Shown here: in pieces, positions 1 to 9,242 of the stretch
Numbering within the stretch: position 1 is the stretch's first letter
Layout: each line of letters begins with the position of its first letter
Assembly: GCA_944391805.1 (NCBI GenBank)
Contig: CALXUY010000049.1
Coordinates: 1-64,000 of the forward strand
Length of the DNA: 64,000 nucleotides
Source of the DNA: an uncultured Clostridia bacterium
Lineage (GTDB): Bacteria; Bacillota; Clostridia; Oscillospirales; CAG-272
Direction: 5' to 3'
The notes under the pieces: generated by a model
Told to the model about the DNA's origin: nothing
Databases searched by the model: none
What the model saw: only the letters and a program-made list of their open reading frames with translations
Translations under genes and position numbers: made by a program

Positions 1-217
1 GAAACGGCTTTCGTCAGTTTGATGAAAGTTTTGATCAAACTTTTTCAAAAGTTTGCGGGGTGGAGGGCGCGAAGCCCTCCTCGACGCCCGCAGGCGGCGA
101 AATTTCCTTACCGGCGTCTCTTTTTGCAAACTTTTTCTCTGCGCCTACTTCTTGCAGAGAAAAAGTGGCTATGGCTTTTGTGCAATTTTTATTTGATGCG
201 CCTTTTGTCTACAACTT
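1..217. repeat. Right part of a dispersed MITE-like repeat (copy 1)
   Basis: The 49 bases at 13-61 recur at 24275-24323, and the right end (about 184-215, ending in GCCTTTTGTCTACAA) recurs at 24535-24565. The centre differs between copies. The left end lies outside the window. No transposase gene is present; the short frames that read through both copies are not credible proteins. Confidence 0.75.
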
Positions 218-380
218 GAGGAACTTTTTTGCAAAAAAGTTTCATCAAAAAACTTTGAGGCCATGTCGGGGACCTCGCTCTGTCGGCCGGCGGCTTGCGG
301 CCTTCGCGGCCGCCGGCACCGGGGAATGATCAATTTATGGCCCGCAAAGGGGGTTCCGCAGAAAAAATTCCCGCTATGTG

Positions 381-409
381 TTGACAAGCGCGGGAAATTG
401 TGGTATACT
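381..409 (+). promoter_or_regulatory. Sigma-A-type promoter of valS
   Basis: TTGACA at 381-386 and TATACT at 404-409 are separated by 17 bases. The promoter lies immediately upstream of the T-box leader. Confidence 0.85.
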
Positions 410-420
410 AATTCTGTATT

Positions 421-680
421 CAGAAACGCAGTGAAAAAGAGGAGTAGGTTTTCCGGAACGCGCAGAGAGGGGGCGGTTGGTGCGAGCCTCCGGGGAAGGG
501 AAGCCGAAGTGGCTTTTGAGCGGTGCGGGGGAAGGCCGGAGCTTCCGGAGGAGTAACCCGCAACGGTTCCGCCGTTATCGGAACAGAGGGTGCGGAGCGC
601 CGGGAGAGGCGCGCCGTAAAATCAGGTGGTACCGCGTGCTCCACGTCCTGATGAGGGATGTGGGGCTTTTATTTTTCAAC
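421..680 (+). promoter_or_regulatory. T-box leader of valS
   Basis: The leader contains the T-box core AGGTGGTACCGCG at about 624-636, a Stem I-like region with AGAGAG and GGTTGGTGCGAGCC, and a terminator helix at about 640-666 followed by a T-rich run. T-box RNAs sense uncharged tRNA; binding of tRNA-Val should stabilise the antiterminator and allow valS expression. A candidate Val specifier is GTG at 509-511, inside GAAGTGGC, but I could not fold Stem I to prove it. The class is clear from the T-box core and the downstream gene. Confidence 0.88.
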
Positions 681-699
681 GGTGATGCAGGAGGAAATT

Positions 700-3360
700 A
701 TGAACGGAAATTACGAGCTGCCGAAAACCTATCGCCCGGCAGATTTTGAGGATCGCATCTATCAGAGCTGGTGCGATAAGGGCTATTTCACGCCAAACCC
801 GGAAAACCGGGCGGAGCATTTTTCGGTGGTGATTCCGCCGCCGAACGTCACCGGGCAGCTCCACATGGGGCACGCGCTGGACGAAACCCTGCAGGATATT
901 CTCGTGCGCTACAAGCGGATGCAGGGCTATGACACGCTGTGGGTGCCGGGAACCGACCACGCCGGTATTGCCACTCAGATCAAGGTGGAGGAGCGCCTGC
1001 GCGAGGAGGAGGGGCTGACCCGCTATGACCTGGGGCGGGAGAAATTCCTCGAGCGGGTCTGGCAGTGGAAGGACAAGTACGAGGCGCGCATCACGGGGCA
1101 GCTCAAAAAGCTGGGCGCCTCCTGCGACTGGACCCGCCAGCGCTTCACCTTTGACGAGGGCTGCTCCCGGGCCGTGCGCGAGGTGTTTGTCAATCTCTAT
1201 GAAAAGGGACTGATCTATCGCGGCAACCGCATCATCAACTGGTGCCCGCACTGCCTCACGGCGCTCTCGGACACCGAGGTGATCTATTCCGAGCAGGCCG
1301 GCAGCTTCTGGCATGTGCGCTATCCGATCAAGGGAGAGGAGGGCGCGTATGTGGAGGTGGCCACCACCCGGCCCGAGACCATGTTCGGCGATACCGCGGT
1401 GGCGGTCAACCCGAACGATGAGAAGAACCGGCATCTCATTGGCAAAACCGTGATTTTGCCGATTGTGAACCGGGAGATTCCGGTCATCGGCGATGACTAC
1501 GTGGAAATCGGCTTCGGAACCGGATGCGTCAAGATCACTCCGGCGCATGACCCCAACGACTTTTTGGTCGGCCAGCGGCACAATCTGCCCATGATCAAGG
1601 TGATGAACGACGACGCCACCATCAACCGCTGGGGCGGCAAATACGAGGGGATGGACCGCTACGCCGCGCGGCGGGCGCTGGTGGCCGATCTGGAGGCAGA
1701 GGGGTATCTCGTCAGCGTGGAGCCGCACAGCCACAATGTGGGCACCTGCTACCGCTGCCACACCACCGTGGAGCCTCTGATCTCGGACCAATGGTTTGTC
1801 AGAATGGAGCCGCTGGCCGGTCCGGCACTCCGTGTGGTCCGGGAGGGGAAGGTCCGGTTTGAGCCTGAGCGCTTCTCCAAAATCTATATCAATTGGCTGG
1901 AAAACGTGCACGACTGGTGCATCTCCCGCCAGCTTTGGTGGGGGCACCGGATTCCCGCCTTCTATTGCCGGGACTGCGGCGAGATGACGGTCTCACGCGA
2001 GGACGTCAGGGTCTGCCCCAAATGCGGCAGCAGCCATGTCGAGCAGGACAGCGACGTGCTGGACACCTGGTTTTCCTCGGCGCTCTGGCCCTTCTCCACG
2101 CTCGGCTGGCCCGAAAAAACCGCCGACCTTGCCCGCTATTATCCCACCAGCGTGCTGGTGACCGGGTATGACATCATCTTCTTCTGGGTGGCCCGCATGA
2201 TCTTCTCGGGGCTGGAGCAGATGGGGGAGGTTCCGTTCCATACCGTCTTTATGCACGGCCTTGTGCGGGACGCGCAGGGGCGCAAAATGTCCAAATCGCT
2301 GGGCAACGGCATCGATCCGCTTGAGGTTATCGAACAATACGGCGCGGACGCGCTGCGCTTTGCGCTCTCCACCGGCAATTCCCCCGGAAACGACATGCGC
2401 TTTTCGGAGGAAAAGATGGAGGCCGCGCGCAATTTTGCGAACAAGCTCTGGAACGCTTCCCGCTTTGTCCGCATGAATCTGACCATTGCGCACGCGGAAC
2501 TGCCCGAGTCCGGGCGCCTTGCCGCGGAGGACCGATGGATTCTCACCGAGTACAACAAAACCGTGGCCTCGGTGGTCAGCGCGCTGGACAGCTTTGAGGT
2601 CGGCGTGGCGCTCTCGGCCATTTACGATTTTGTCTGGGATGTGTTCTGCGATTGGTATATCGAGCTGACCAAGAGCCGGCTTGCCGAAAAGGGAACCGAG
2701 GGCAATCTGACCGCCCAGAATGTGCTGTGCTGGGTGCTCACCGGCATCCTGCGCCTGCTGCACCCCTTTATGCCCTTCATCACCGAGGAGATCTACCAGG
2801 CGCTGCCGCACGATCCGGCGGTGGAAAGCATTATGATCGCCGAATATCCGAAGGCCGATGCGGCGCTGGATTTCTCCGAGGACGCACTCGCGTTTTCCCG
2901 CGTGATTACGGCCATCAGGGCCATTCGGATGCGCCGGAATGAGATGAACGTGCAGCCCTCCCGCCGGGCGAAGGTGTATCTGGAGACAAAGTATCCCGCC
3001 TCCTTCGGGCCGGCAACCCATGCGTTTTTTGTCCGGCTGGCGTCCGCCTCGGGCGTGGAGGTGGCCGAGCGCTTCTCACCCGAGGTGATCTCTGCCGATA
3101 ATGCCGTGCAGATCATCACCGATTCCGCCGCAATTTACCTGCCCATGGCGGATCTGGTGGATACCGAAAAGGAGCGTGCCCGCCTGCTGACCGAGGAGAA
3201 AAAGCTCTCGGATGAAATTGAGCGGCTGAACAAAAAGCTGGCCAACGAAGGGTTTGTTTCCAAGGCGCCGGCCGCGATTGTGGAGGGAGAACGCGCCAAG
3301 CTCGCCCGTTACTGTGAGAATCTCGAGGGGGTTCGCGCCGCGCTGGCCAAGCTGGGGTAA
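700..3360 (+). CDS. valS: Valine--tRNA ligase
   Basis: Class I aminoacyl-tRNA synthetase that charges tRNA-Val in the cytoplasm. The 886-residue product has the HIGH-type motif in [12 protein letters not shown] near residue 50, the long CP1 editing insertion, zinc-type Cys pairs (CRDCGEM, CPKCGSS) and the KMSKS loop ([10 protein letters not shown]). It ends with the tRNA-binding coiled coil typical of ValRS (residues about 820-886, [13 protein letters not shown]). The start at 700 is chosen because CAGGAGG lies at 688-694; an in-frame ATG at 658 lies inside the T-box terminator. It is transcribed alone behind a valine T-box, so valine starvation should raise expression. Length is normal for the family. 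Confidence 0.97.
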   Translation: MNGNYELPKTYRPADFEDRIYQSWCDKGYFTPNPENRAEHFSVVIPPPNVTGQLHMGHALDETLQDILVRYKRMQGYDTLWVPGTDHAGIATQIKVEERLREEEGLTRYDLGREKFLERVWQWKDKYEARITGQLKKLGASCDWTRQRFTFDEGCSRAVREVFVNLYEKGLIYRGNRIINWCPHCLTALSDTEVIYSEQAGSFWHVRYPIKGEEGAYVEVATTRPETMFGDTAVAVNPNDEKNRHLIGKTVILPIVNREIPVIGDDYVEIGFGTGCVKITPAHDPNDFLVGQRHNLPMIKVMNDDATINRWGGKYEGMDRYAARRALVADLEAEGYLVSVEPHSHNVGTCYRCHTTVEPLISDQWFVRMEPLAGPALRVVREGKVRFEPERFSKIYINWLENVHDWCISRQLWWGHRIPAFYCRDCGEMTVSREDVRVCPKCGSSHVEQDSDVLDTWFSSALWPFSTLGWPEKTADLARYYPTSVLVTGYDIIFFWVARMIFSGLEQMGEVPFHTVFMHGLVRDAQGRKMSKSLGNGIDPLEVIEQYGADALRFALSTGNSPGNDMRFSEEKMEAARNFANKLWNASRFVRMNLTIAHAELPESGRLAAEDRWILTEYNKTVASVVSALDSFEVGVALSAIYDFVWDVFCDWYIELTKSRLAEKGTEGNLTAQNVLCWVLTGILRLLHPFMPFITEEIYQALPHDPAVESIMIAEYPKADAALDFSEDALAFSRVITAIRAIRMRRNEMNVQPSRRAKVYLETKYPASFGPATHAFFVRLASASGVEVAERFSPEVISADNAVQIITDSAAIYLPMADLVDTEKERARLLTEEKKLSDEIERLNKKLANEGFVSKAPAAIVEGERAKLARYCENLEGVRAALAKLG

Positions 3361-3422
3361 ACCGTTCCGCACCGGTGTTCCCGCCCGCCGCCAATGCTTC
3401 CATGCTTTCGCGGCCGATGTTC

Positions 3423-3460
3423 CAGTGTCCCCGCCGCCAAACGGCGGCGGGGACACTGGC
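3423..3460 (+). other. Perfect 17-bp hairpin downstream of valS
   Basis: Arms 3423-3439 and 3444-3460 are perfectly complementary around an AAAC loop. No T run follows. It may end the valS transcript in a non-canonical way. The rest of 3361-3733 shows no credible gene. Confidence 0.6.
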
Positions 3461-3733
3461 GGCCGAAAGGACAGCCGGCAGGCCCGGATCGCGGCAACCG
3501 GACGGAGCCGCGCGCGCAAATGATGACCACGGGGCAGCAATGGTTGTGTGCCCGTGGTTGGCGTCTGTGCGGGTGCACCTGTGGGGGGCTATCTATCCTT
3601 CATTGTGTGCAGGACGCCTGTGATTGGGCCGGAATGTCCCCCGGCGGTGCGAGGGAAACGGATGATTGACCGGTGGTAAGCCCTGCCGCTTGACCGGCGG
3701 GGAGAAAATTTTGCAAAAATTCCGAAATCACTC

Positions 3734-3762
3734 TTGACAGAACGCCCTTTTTGTATTATAAT
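3734..3762 (+). promoter_or_regulatory. Promoter of tRNA-Gly
   Basis: TTGACA at 3734-3739 and TATAAT at 3757-3762 are 17 bases apart, 14 bases before the tRNA. Confidence 0.85.
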
Positions 3763-3776
3763 ATAAGCGTTCCTAT

Positions 3777-3850
3777 GCAGATGTAACTCAATGGCAGAGT
3801 GTCCGCTTCCCAAGCCGAATACGCGGGTTCGATTCCCGTCATCTGCTCCA
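3777..3850 (+). tRNA. tRNA-Gly (anticodon CCC)
   Basis: A 74-base cloverleaf with acceptor stem GCAGATG/CATCTGC, D stem ACTC/GAGT, T loop TTCGATT and an encoded CCA. The anticodon loop TTCCCAA places CCC at 3809-3811, which reads GGG. The middle pair of the anticodon stem (3804/3816) is C-C, an unusual mismatch; all other stems pair well. Confidence 0.93.
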
Positions 3851-3922
3851 TTTCAGAGTCCGGTTTCATGGTCGTGGCAGAAGGATTGTCTTTTTTCCAC
3901 AATGAAAGTCGGGTACAGTAAA

Positions 3923-3957
3923 ACAGCAGACAGTGCGCATCTGTCTGCTGTTTTTTT
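3923..3957 (+). terminator. Terminator after tRNA-Gly
   Basis: Stem ACAGCAGACAG/CTGTCTGCTGT is followed by seven T. The complementary strand also leaves the stem with TTTT, so it can serve the minus-strand cdd1-like operon as well. Confidence 0.88.
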
Positions 3958-3977
3958 GAAATCGTTTTTCCTGTATG

Positions 3978-4031
3978 AACAGCCGTGAGCAAATCCCAGA
4001 GCGATGTCCGGGAGATCTGCTCACGGCTGTT
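3978..4031 (-). terminator. 14-bp perfect stem downstream of the cdd1-like gene
   Basis: Arms 3978-3991 and 4018-4031 are perfectly complementary with a 26-base loop. It sits just after the stop of the minus-strand gene. There is no strong T run on either strand, so its role as a terminator is tentative. Confidence 0.5.
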
Positions 4032-4042
4032 TTCGGCGTCTG

Positions 4043-4423
4043 TCAGTGCGAGCGCTTCATCCGGCAGGGACCGGGGGGCTGCTGCTCCCGATCTCCGTTG
4101 CTGCTGCATCCGCCGCAGGCGGACGGAAACCAGTCGCACCGGATACAGCTTTTGCCGCAGGGGGAGGGCTGCACATACTCATCCTTCCAGTACCACCAGC
4201 GGCATTTTTCCGGATCCGGCTGATCGGTGTTCACGAAGTACACCACGGCGCGCAGCAGGTAGAGCTGGCAGCGGTCCAGCACAAAGCCGCGCAGCGCGCA
4301 TTCCGCGGCGTACAGTTCTTCCGCCGGTATACCGCGCAGCGACTCCATTGTGGTGTACCCCATCGCAATCAGATCCGCCTCGGTGCGCTTGCCCACATTG
4401 GGAATCTGTTTCAGCTCGCTCAT
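4043..4423 (-). CDS. Cdd1-family helix-hairpin-helix protein
   Basis: A 126-residue protein whose N-terminal part (LKQIPNVGKRTEADLIAMGY, about residues 4-23) is a helix-hairpin-helix like that of Cdd1, a small protein first noted beside the C. difficile pathogenicity locus. The biochemical role of the family is not known; the motif suggests nucleic-acid binding. The C-terminal third is rich in Cys (CGKSCIRCDW, CGGCSS, GPC), which suggests a bound metal, though no standard site is clear. Its ATG overlaps the stop of the upstream CAT-like gene in an ATGA junction, so the two are probably translationally coupled. Confidence 0.75.
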   Translation of the reverse strand: MSELKQIPNVGKRTEADLIAMGYTTMESLRGIPAEELYAAECALRGFVLDRCQLYLLRAVVYFVNTDQPDPEKCRWWYWKDEYVQPSPCGKSCIRCDWFPSACGGCSSNGDREQQPPGPCRMKRSH

Positions 4424-4749
4424 AGCATCTCTCCGTTCATCTGGTTGATAAGCTGCTGTACCTTCTCAAAGAATTGCGAGAGGTGAAAGCCGTCCACCGT
4501 CACGTGGAGGATGTTCATGGTCAGCGGCATGCCCCAGTCGTAACGGAACTCCTCCTGCAGATTGACGGTTTTTGAAACCACCCACATCATGGTGGGGGAA
4601 AATTTCAGATTTTTCCGGTCAATCAGCTCCAGCAGAGGGGTCATGTCGATATCGACCGTCAGACTCATGACAATGCGCAGCCGGTCGATATCGTATCGGA
4701 ACAGCTCAGTGCGGTTCCGGACGCTCATATCGATTTCGGTGAAATTCAT
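4420..4749 (-). CDS. Internally deleted chloramphenicol-acetyltransferase-like protein
   Basis: Only 109 residues, against about 210 in CAT-family O-acetyltransferases. Residues 1-70 match the N-terminal part (FRYD...SLTVDIDMTPLLE, KFSPTMMWVVSKTVN, EEFRYDW), and residues 72-109 match the C-terminal part with the catalytic HxxxDG motif (HVTVDGFH). The central region of about 100 residues is missing while the frame is kept, with the join near DW/GMPL. It has a good ribosome site (AGGAGAA) and an ATGA overlap with the cdd1-like gene. It could be a stable deletion derivative that keeps its partner translated, or a non-functional remnant. Acetyltransferase activity is doubtful. Confidence 0.7.
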   Translation of the reverse strand: MNFTEIDMSVRNRTELFRYDIDRLRIVMSLTVDIDMTPLLELIDRKNLKFSPTMMWVVSKTVNLQEEFRYDWGMPLTMNILHVTVDGFHLSQFFEKVQQLINQMNGEML

Positions 4750-4800
4750 ACTGGATTCTCCTGTAGGTCGGATTGGCGGACGGCGTGCCGTTTGATCCCG

Positions 4801-6954
4801 TCACCGCTTTTTTTTGCCCGGCAGAATGCCGGAGGGCTTGCCGGTGCCGGACGGTCTTTGCAGCGGGCGGTTCCTGCGCGGCACCGACGACTGCTGTTTG
4901 GTTTGTCCGGCCTTCGGTGCGGCGCCCCGGGGGGAGGCGCTGTTGGTATCGCGTCCGGGTTTGCCGGACGGTGCGCCGCCGCGGCTGTTCCGGCGGGCAA
5001 CATCCCCGGACGATGAGCGGGAACGGCCGGTATCGTCCGACTGCTTTGCGGGATGATGCGTGCGTGCGCGGGAACGAACCGTGCCTGCCGACGGGGGCGT
5101 CGAACGGCGAGCCGCCGCATCGGTGTATGCTGTATTGGCGTGTGCCGCGGCCGGGCGGACAAGGCACTCTTTTCCGTACCCGATCAGATCCTCCCGGCCT
5201 GCTCTGACCAGCGCTTCCCGCACAAGAGCGGCGTTTTGCGGGCGGTTGTATTGCAGCAGCGCGCGCTGCAATTGCTTTTCGTGGTAGTCGGTCGCCACAT
5301 AGACCGGCTTCATGGTCAGCGGATGAATGCCTGTGTAATACATCACCGTGGAGGCTGTGCCCGGGGTTGGGTAAAAGTCCTGCACCTGCTCGGGCGCGTA
5401 GCCGTTGCGCTTCAGGTAAAGCGCCAGCTCCACCGCGTCCCGCAGTGTGGAGCCCGGATGGCTGGACATCAGATAAGGGACCAGATACTGCTCCTTACCC
5501 ACGCTCTCGGTGATGGCAAAAAAGCGTTTGCGGAAGCGCTCGTACACCTCAAACGGAGGCTTGCCCATGCACGAGAGCACATTGCGCGAACAGTGCTCCG
5601 GCGCAACCTTAAGCTGCCCGCTCACATTGTCCCGTACCAGCTTGCAAAAAAAGGAGTCGTCCGGGTCGAGCATCAGGTAGTCGAACCGGATGCCGCTGCG
5701 GATGAAAACCTTTTTCACACCCGGCAGTGCCTCCACGGCTTCGATCAGTTGCCGGTATTCGGTGTGATCCACCCGGAGATTGGGGCAGGGCGTGGGCGCG
5801 AGGCATTTGCGGTTGGAGCATACCCCGTGCGTGAGCTGATGCTCGCAGGCAGGCGCGCGGAAATTGGCCGTCGGTCCGCCGATGTCGTGGATGTAGCCCT
5901 TGAAATCCGGAAGCTGTGTGATCTTTCTCGCCTCCTCCACCACGCTTGCGATGCTGCGGGAGCGCACGGTTCTCCCCTGGTGAAAGGCCAGCGCGCAGAA
6001 ATTGCACCCACCGAAGCAGCCGCGGTTGTGCGTAACCGAAAAACGGACCTCCTCAATGCCGGGCACACCGCCGGCCGACGCGTAGGCTGGATGCCAGCTC
6101 CGCTGATAGGGCAGGGCATAAACGCGATCGAGCTCCTCCCGCTCGAGCGGGGGCATCGGCGGGTTCTGCACCAGCAGCCGGCGGTCGTAGCGCTCGCATA
6201 TGGCCTTCCCGTTGATGGCGTCCTGATTTCGGTATTGGATACCGAAGGCCTCGGCGTAGGCACGGCGGTCGGTTTTGAGCGTGTCGTAGTCAAAGGTGGC
6301 GGCCACCTCAAAATGCACCGGATCCTGCGGGTCGCAGAGATACACGGTCCCGCGTACGTCCCGGATTTTTTTGACCGGCACGCCGCGGTCGAGCAGGGCG
6401 GCCACGCGCAGCAGAATGTTCTCTCCCATGCCATAGGTCAGAAGATCGGCGCGGCTGTCCACCAGCACCGAGCGGCGCACCCGGTCGTCCCAGTAGTCGT
6501 AGTGTGCAAAGCGGCGCAGGGAGGCCTCCAGCCCCCCGAGAATGATCGGTACATCGCCGTATGCCTCCCGAATGCGATTGGAATAGACGATCACCGCGCG
6601 GTCGGGGCGCAGCCCCATCCGGCCGCCGGGGGAATAGTAATCATAGGAGCGCCTGCGCTTGGCCACCGTGTAGTGCGCGACCATGCTGTCAATGTTTCCG
6701 GAGGTGACCAGAAAGCCCAGCCGCGGCCGACCGTATTCCCGGAACGGCTCGCAGGAGCGGTAATCCGGCTGGGAAAGGATGGCCACGCGGTAGCCCGCAT
6801 CCTCCAGTACCCGCGAGATGATGGCCACGCCAAAGGAGGGGTGATCGACATAGGCGTCCCCGGTGACATATACAAAATCCGGCCGGTCCCAGCCCCGCGC
6901 CTCCATCTCGGCGCGGCAGAGCGGCAAAAACTGTGACGGTGGTGCTTGCTTCAT
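4801..6954 (-). CDS. YgiQ-family radical SAM protein
   Basis: The 717-residue product belongs to the YgiQ (UPF0313) radical SAM family. The cluster motif CFGGCNFC (Cx3Cx2C) lies near residue 315, after an N-terminal cobalamin-binding-like region (FVYVTGDAYVDHPSFGVAII). The substrate of the family is unknown. The start at 6954 follows AGGAGGA; a frame open to 7182 upstream is low-complexity and was rejected. The last 110 or so residues are a basic, Ser/Arg/Gly/Pro-rich tail ending in KKKR, probably disordered and perhaps RNA-binding. It is the first gene of a possible unit with the CAT-like and cdd1-like genes, 51 bases away. Confidence 0.9.
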   Translation of the reverse strand: MKQAPPSQFLPLCRAEMEARGWDRPDFVYVTGDAYVDHPSFGVAIISRVLEDAGYRVAILSQPDYRSCEPFREYGRPRLGFLVTSGNIDSMVAHYTVAKRRRSYDYYSPGGRMGLRPDRAVIVYSNRIREAYGDVPIILGGLEASLRRFAHYDYWDDRVRRSVLVDSRADLLTYGMGENILLRVAALLDRGVPVKKIRDVRGTVYLCDPQDPVHFEVAATFDYDTLKTDRRAYAEAFGIQYRNQDAINGKAICERYDRRLLVQNPPMPPLEREELDRVYALPYQRSWHPAYASAGGVPGIEEVRFSVTHNRGCFGGCNFCALAFHQGRTVRSRSIASVVEEARKITQLPDFKGYIHDIGGPTANFRAPACEHQLTHGVCSNRKCLAPTPCPNLRVDHTEYRQLIEAVEALPGVKKVFIRSGIRFDYLMLDPDDSFFCKLVRDNVSGQLKVAPEHCSRNVLSCMGKPPFEVYERFRKRFFAITESVGKEQYLVPYLMSSHPGSTLRDAVELALYLKRNGYAPEQVQDFYPTPGTASTVMYYTGIHPLTMKPVYVATDYHEKQLQRALLQYNRPQNAALVREALVRAGREDLIGYGKECLVRPAAAHANTAYTDAAARRSTPPSAGTVRSRARTHHPAKQSDDTGRSRSSSGDVARRNSRGGAPSGKPGRDTNSASPRGAAPKAGQTKQQSSVPRRNRPLQRPSGTGKPSGILPGKKKR

Positions 6955-7242
6955 CTGATCTTCCTCCTGTGTGGTTTGAGTGGGGAATGCGGTGCCTGCA
7001 CAAATCGGCTGTCCGGCACGAATGACCCGGTGGGGTGGGGATACAACGCGGCCGACGGCGCCGATTGGCACTGAACGGACAGTGGGCAGCGCCCGGTACC
7101 CGGCCTCACGCGCATGACGCGGTGTTGGGGCTGCCGATGCAATGCGTTGCCGCGCACGGGGGCGCGGGACAGCCGGCCGCATTCCGCGCAGCCATTCGTC
7201 GGTTGCTTCCGAGGGCTTGCACGGGGGCGCGTGGAGCCGGGG

Positions 7243-8022
7243 TCAGGAATCCTCCTCTCCGGTCTCGTTCTCGTATGCGCGGATGCCCTGCATGCCGGAT
7301 ACCGGCCGGAAGCCCGAAACCTCCCCCCGCTGCATGGCGCCGAAGATGCGGTAGCGCAGCCCTCGGTGCTCGCGCTCCATGCGGGCGAGAAGCTGCTTCA
7401 TCTCCTCCCGCTGGGTGTTGCCGTCGGCGGGGCAGGGCGAGGGGATCACCGGCAATTCCGCTTTGCCGGCAAAATAGCGGATGTCCTTTTCGGGCAGGTA
7501 GATCATCGGTCGGATCATCCGGATTCCGGTGCGGGTGAGATAAGAGACCGGGGAAAAACTGCCGATTCTCCCCTCAAAAAAAAGATTGAGCAGAAAGGTC
7601 TCCACTGCATCGTCAAAATGGTGGCCGAGCGCCGCAACGTTGCAGCCGAGCGATTTTGCGGCGTTATACAGTGCGCCGCGGCGCATCTTGGCGCAGAGCG
7701 AGCAGGGAGACGGCTCATGGCGGATGTCGAACACCACCCGGTAAATATCGGTGGGCAGCACGGTGTAGGGCACGTCCAGCTCGGCACAGAGCCGGCGGAT
7801 CGGGTCAAAATCCATTCCGCCCGGAAAGCCCATGTCAATGGTGACGGCCTGCAGCGTAAAGGGCACCGGGTAAAACCGGCGCAGCTCGGCCAGGGCGCAG
7901 AGCAGAGTGAGCGAATCCTTTCCGGCCGAAACGCCCACCGCCACCCGGTCGCCGGCCTCAAGCATCCGGTAGTCGTCCAGCGCCCGCCGGGTATAGCTGA
8001 GAATGCGTTTGATGTGTTGCAT
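7243..8022 (-). CDS. TtcA-like tRNA thiolation ATPase
   Basis: A 259-residue PP-loop ATPase. The PP-loop reads SAGKDS near residue 34, the iron-sulfur or sulfur-transfer Cys pair is CSLC at about residues 111-114, and a third Cys is in SPCPADG near residue 202, the same pattern as TtcA (2-thiocytidine at tRNA position 32). The family contains close relatives of unproved substrate, so a general tRNA 2-thiolation call is safest. The start at 8022 has GAGG six bases upstream; the longer frame to 8079 lacks a site. The 288 bases downstream, before the YgiQ gene, show no gene. Confidence 0.85.
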   Translation of the reverse strand: MQHIKRILSYTRRALDDYRMLEAGDRVAVGVSAGKDSLTLLCALAELRRFYPVPFTLQAVTIDMGFPGGMDFDPIRRLCAELDVPYTVLPTDIYRVVFDIRHEPSPCSLCAKMRRGALYNAAKSLGCNVAALGHHFDDAVETFLLNLFFEGRIGSFSPVSYLTRTGIRMIRPMIYLPEKDIRYFAGKAELPVIPSPCPADGNTQREEMKQLLARMEREHRGLRYRIFGAMQRGEVSGFRPVSGMQGIRAYENETGEEDS

Positions 8023-8109
8023 AGATACCTCAAAAAAACTGCGCCCGGGGAGCGCAAAGGCGTATTTCCGCCATAGCACCCCCGTGCGCAGTCCGCTCGT
8101 CAGATTGGG

Positions 8110-8319
8110 TTATTCAGCGGCCGGCTCCGCATCGGCGTCGGCAGCCTCTTCGGTGGCAGGAGCTTCCTCACAGGCCGCCGCATCGTCGACAATCGCTTCT
8201 TCTTTTTCCGCAGTCAGTTTTTTGATCTTTCTGATGTCCCCGACGATTTTTACAACCGCAACGACGCCCAGTGCGATGGCGGCAATTCCGAAAATCTGTT
8301 TCTTTTCCAGCTTTTTCAT
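8110..8319 (-). CDS. Small single-span membrane protein with acidic tail
   Basis: A 69-residue protein starting MKKLEKKQ behind GAAGGAGAA. Residues 9-25 (IFGIAAIALGVVAVVKI) form one membrane segment, followed by a basic stretch (RKIKKL) and a low-complexity Ala/Glu/Asp tail from about residue 40. I do not recognise a family. It lies between the methyltransferase and TtcA-like genes on the same strand and may be co-transcribed. No function is proposed. Confidence 0.7.
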   Translation of the reverse strand: MKKLEKKQIFGIAAIALGVVAVVKIVGDIRKIKKLTAEKEEAIVDDAAACEEAPATEEAADADAEPAAE

Positions 8320-8348
8320 GATGGATTCTCCTTCGTTTTTGATTTGTT

Positions 8349-9140
8349 TTATCTGTACTTTCCGGCGTCCGGAAAGGAACAGGTTTGGTAAATGGCCTCT
8401 GCCTGGGCAGTCAATGTCCGGCGGCTTTCGGCAGAGCTGCGTCTGTGGTAAAGCATCAGCGCGGGGAGCACCCGCAGGGAGGGGGCCGCGTCCTTCACGC
8501 ATTCGGTGAGCACCAGGCAGGGGGGCGAATCCGCATCGGAATGCACCATCACCATGCGTTTTGGCTCCAAACGGTTCGCGCGCATGGCTCCGAACAGGTC
8601 GGCAAGCCGTTCGGCACGGAACACGCAGGCAAAGCGGCCGCCGGTCCGCAGCAAACGGGAGGCAGCGGCACAGAAATCACGGATTCCGCCGCATACCTCG
8701 TGCCGGGCGATGTCCTTTTCGGCCGCTCGGTTCGGCATGCCGGAGTCAGCCTTCAGATACGGCGGGTTGGCGAACACCAGATTGACCTCGCCGCCGGGGT
8801 GGTCGGCCGTCAGGCGGCGAAGGTCGGCGTTGAGGACACGGATGCGGTCGCTGTAGCCGTTGAGTGCGGCGTTCCGCGCGGTCAGCTCGGCAAAGGACGG
8901 CTGCACCTCCACTGCCGTGACCGTGCGGAGCTTGTCCTTGGCACAGAGCAGCAGTGAAATAATGCCGCACCCGCTTCCCAGCTCCACCGCTTGGGCATAC
9001 GGCTGCGGGCGGATGAACGCGGCCAGCAGATATGCGTCGGTGCCGAAGGTCAGGCCGTGCCGCTTCTGAATCAGCCGGATCCGCTCGTTGACCTCATCCA
9101 GCCGCTCATCGGGGCGGAGAAATGGGGATGTGCTTCTCAT
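8349..9140 (-). CDS. YabB/TrmN6-like tRNA adenine methyltransferase
   Basis: A SAM-dependent methyltransferase of about 263 residues. It has the SAM-binding motif I AVELGSGCGIISLLL near residue 53 and the N6-adenine catalytic motif FANPPYLKA near residue 122. The family includes TrmN6, which methylates A37 of tRNA1(Val), and YabB of Bacillus. In Bacillus yabB sits in the holB-yaaT-yabA-yabB operon, and the order here (holB, ricT, ferredoxin, this gene) is the same except that yabA is replaced. The start is uncertain: 9140 has CAGGG ten bases upstream, while an ATG at 9164 has no obvious site. Confidence 0.82.
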   Translation of the reverse strand: MRSTSPFLRPDERLDEVNERIRLIQKRHGLTFGTDAYLLAAFIRPQPYAQAVELGSGCGIISLLLCAKDKLRTVTAVEVQPSFAELTARNAALNGYSDRIRVLNADLRRLTADHPGGEVNLVFANPPYLKADSGMPNRAAEKDIARHEVCGGIRDFCAAASRLLRTGGRFACVFRAERLADLFGAMRANRLEPKRMVMVHSDADSPPCLVLTECVKDAAPSLRVLPALMLYHRRSSAESRRTLTAQAEAIYQTCSFPDAGKYR

Positions 9141-9188
9141 ATCGGTTCGGCCCTGCCTGAACATCCGGAGTGCTCATGATATGACAGA

Positions 9189-9219
9189 GCGGAGCAGGCG
9201 GGTACCCTGCCTGCTCCGC
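9189..9219 (-). other. 11-bp perfect hairpin after the ferredoxin gene
   Basis: Arms 9189-9199 and 9209-9219 are complementary around a nine-base loop that itself contains GGGTACCC. It lies between the ferredoxin stop and the methyltransferase start, without a T run, so it may be an attenuating or mRNA-end-protecting element rather than a full terminator. Confidence 0.5.
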
Positions 9220-9242
9220 CCCTTGCGCATTTGGGTGATGTA

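Noticed and set aside
676-1947. Long antisense open frame opposite valS, with another at 1993-3021
   Set aside because: They mirror the GC-rich codon pattern of valS, have no ribosome site and show no protein motif; valS is certain on the plus strand.
5053-6936. 627-codon plus-strand frame opposite the YgiQ-family gene
   Set aside because: It is a codon shadow of the radical SAM gene. The Cx3Cx2C motif and start signals are on the minus strand.
6955-7182. Upstream extension of the YgiQ-family gene
   Set aside because: The extra 76 residues are low-complexity and the internal ATG at 6954 has AGGAGGA.
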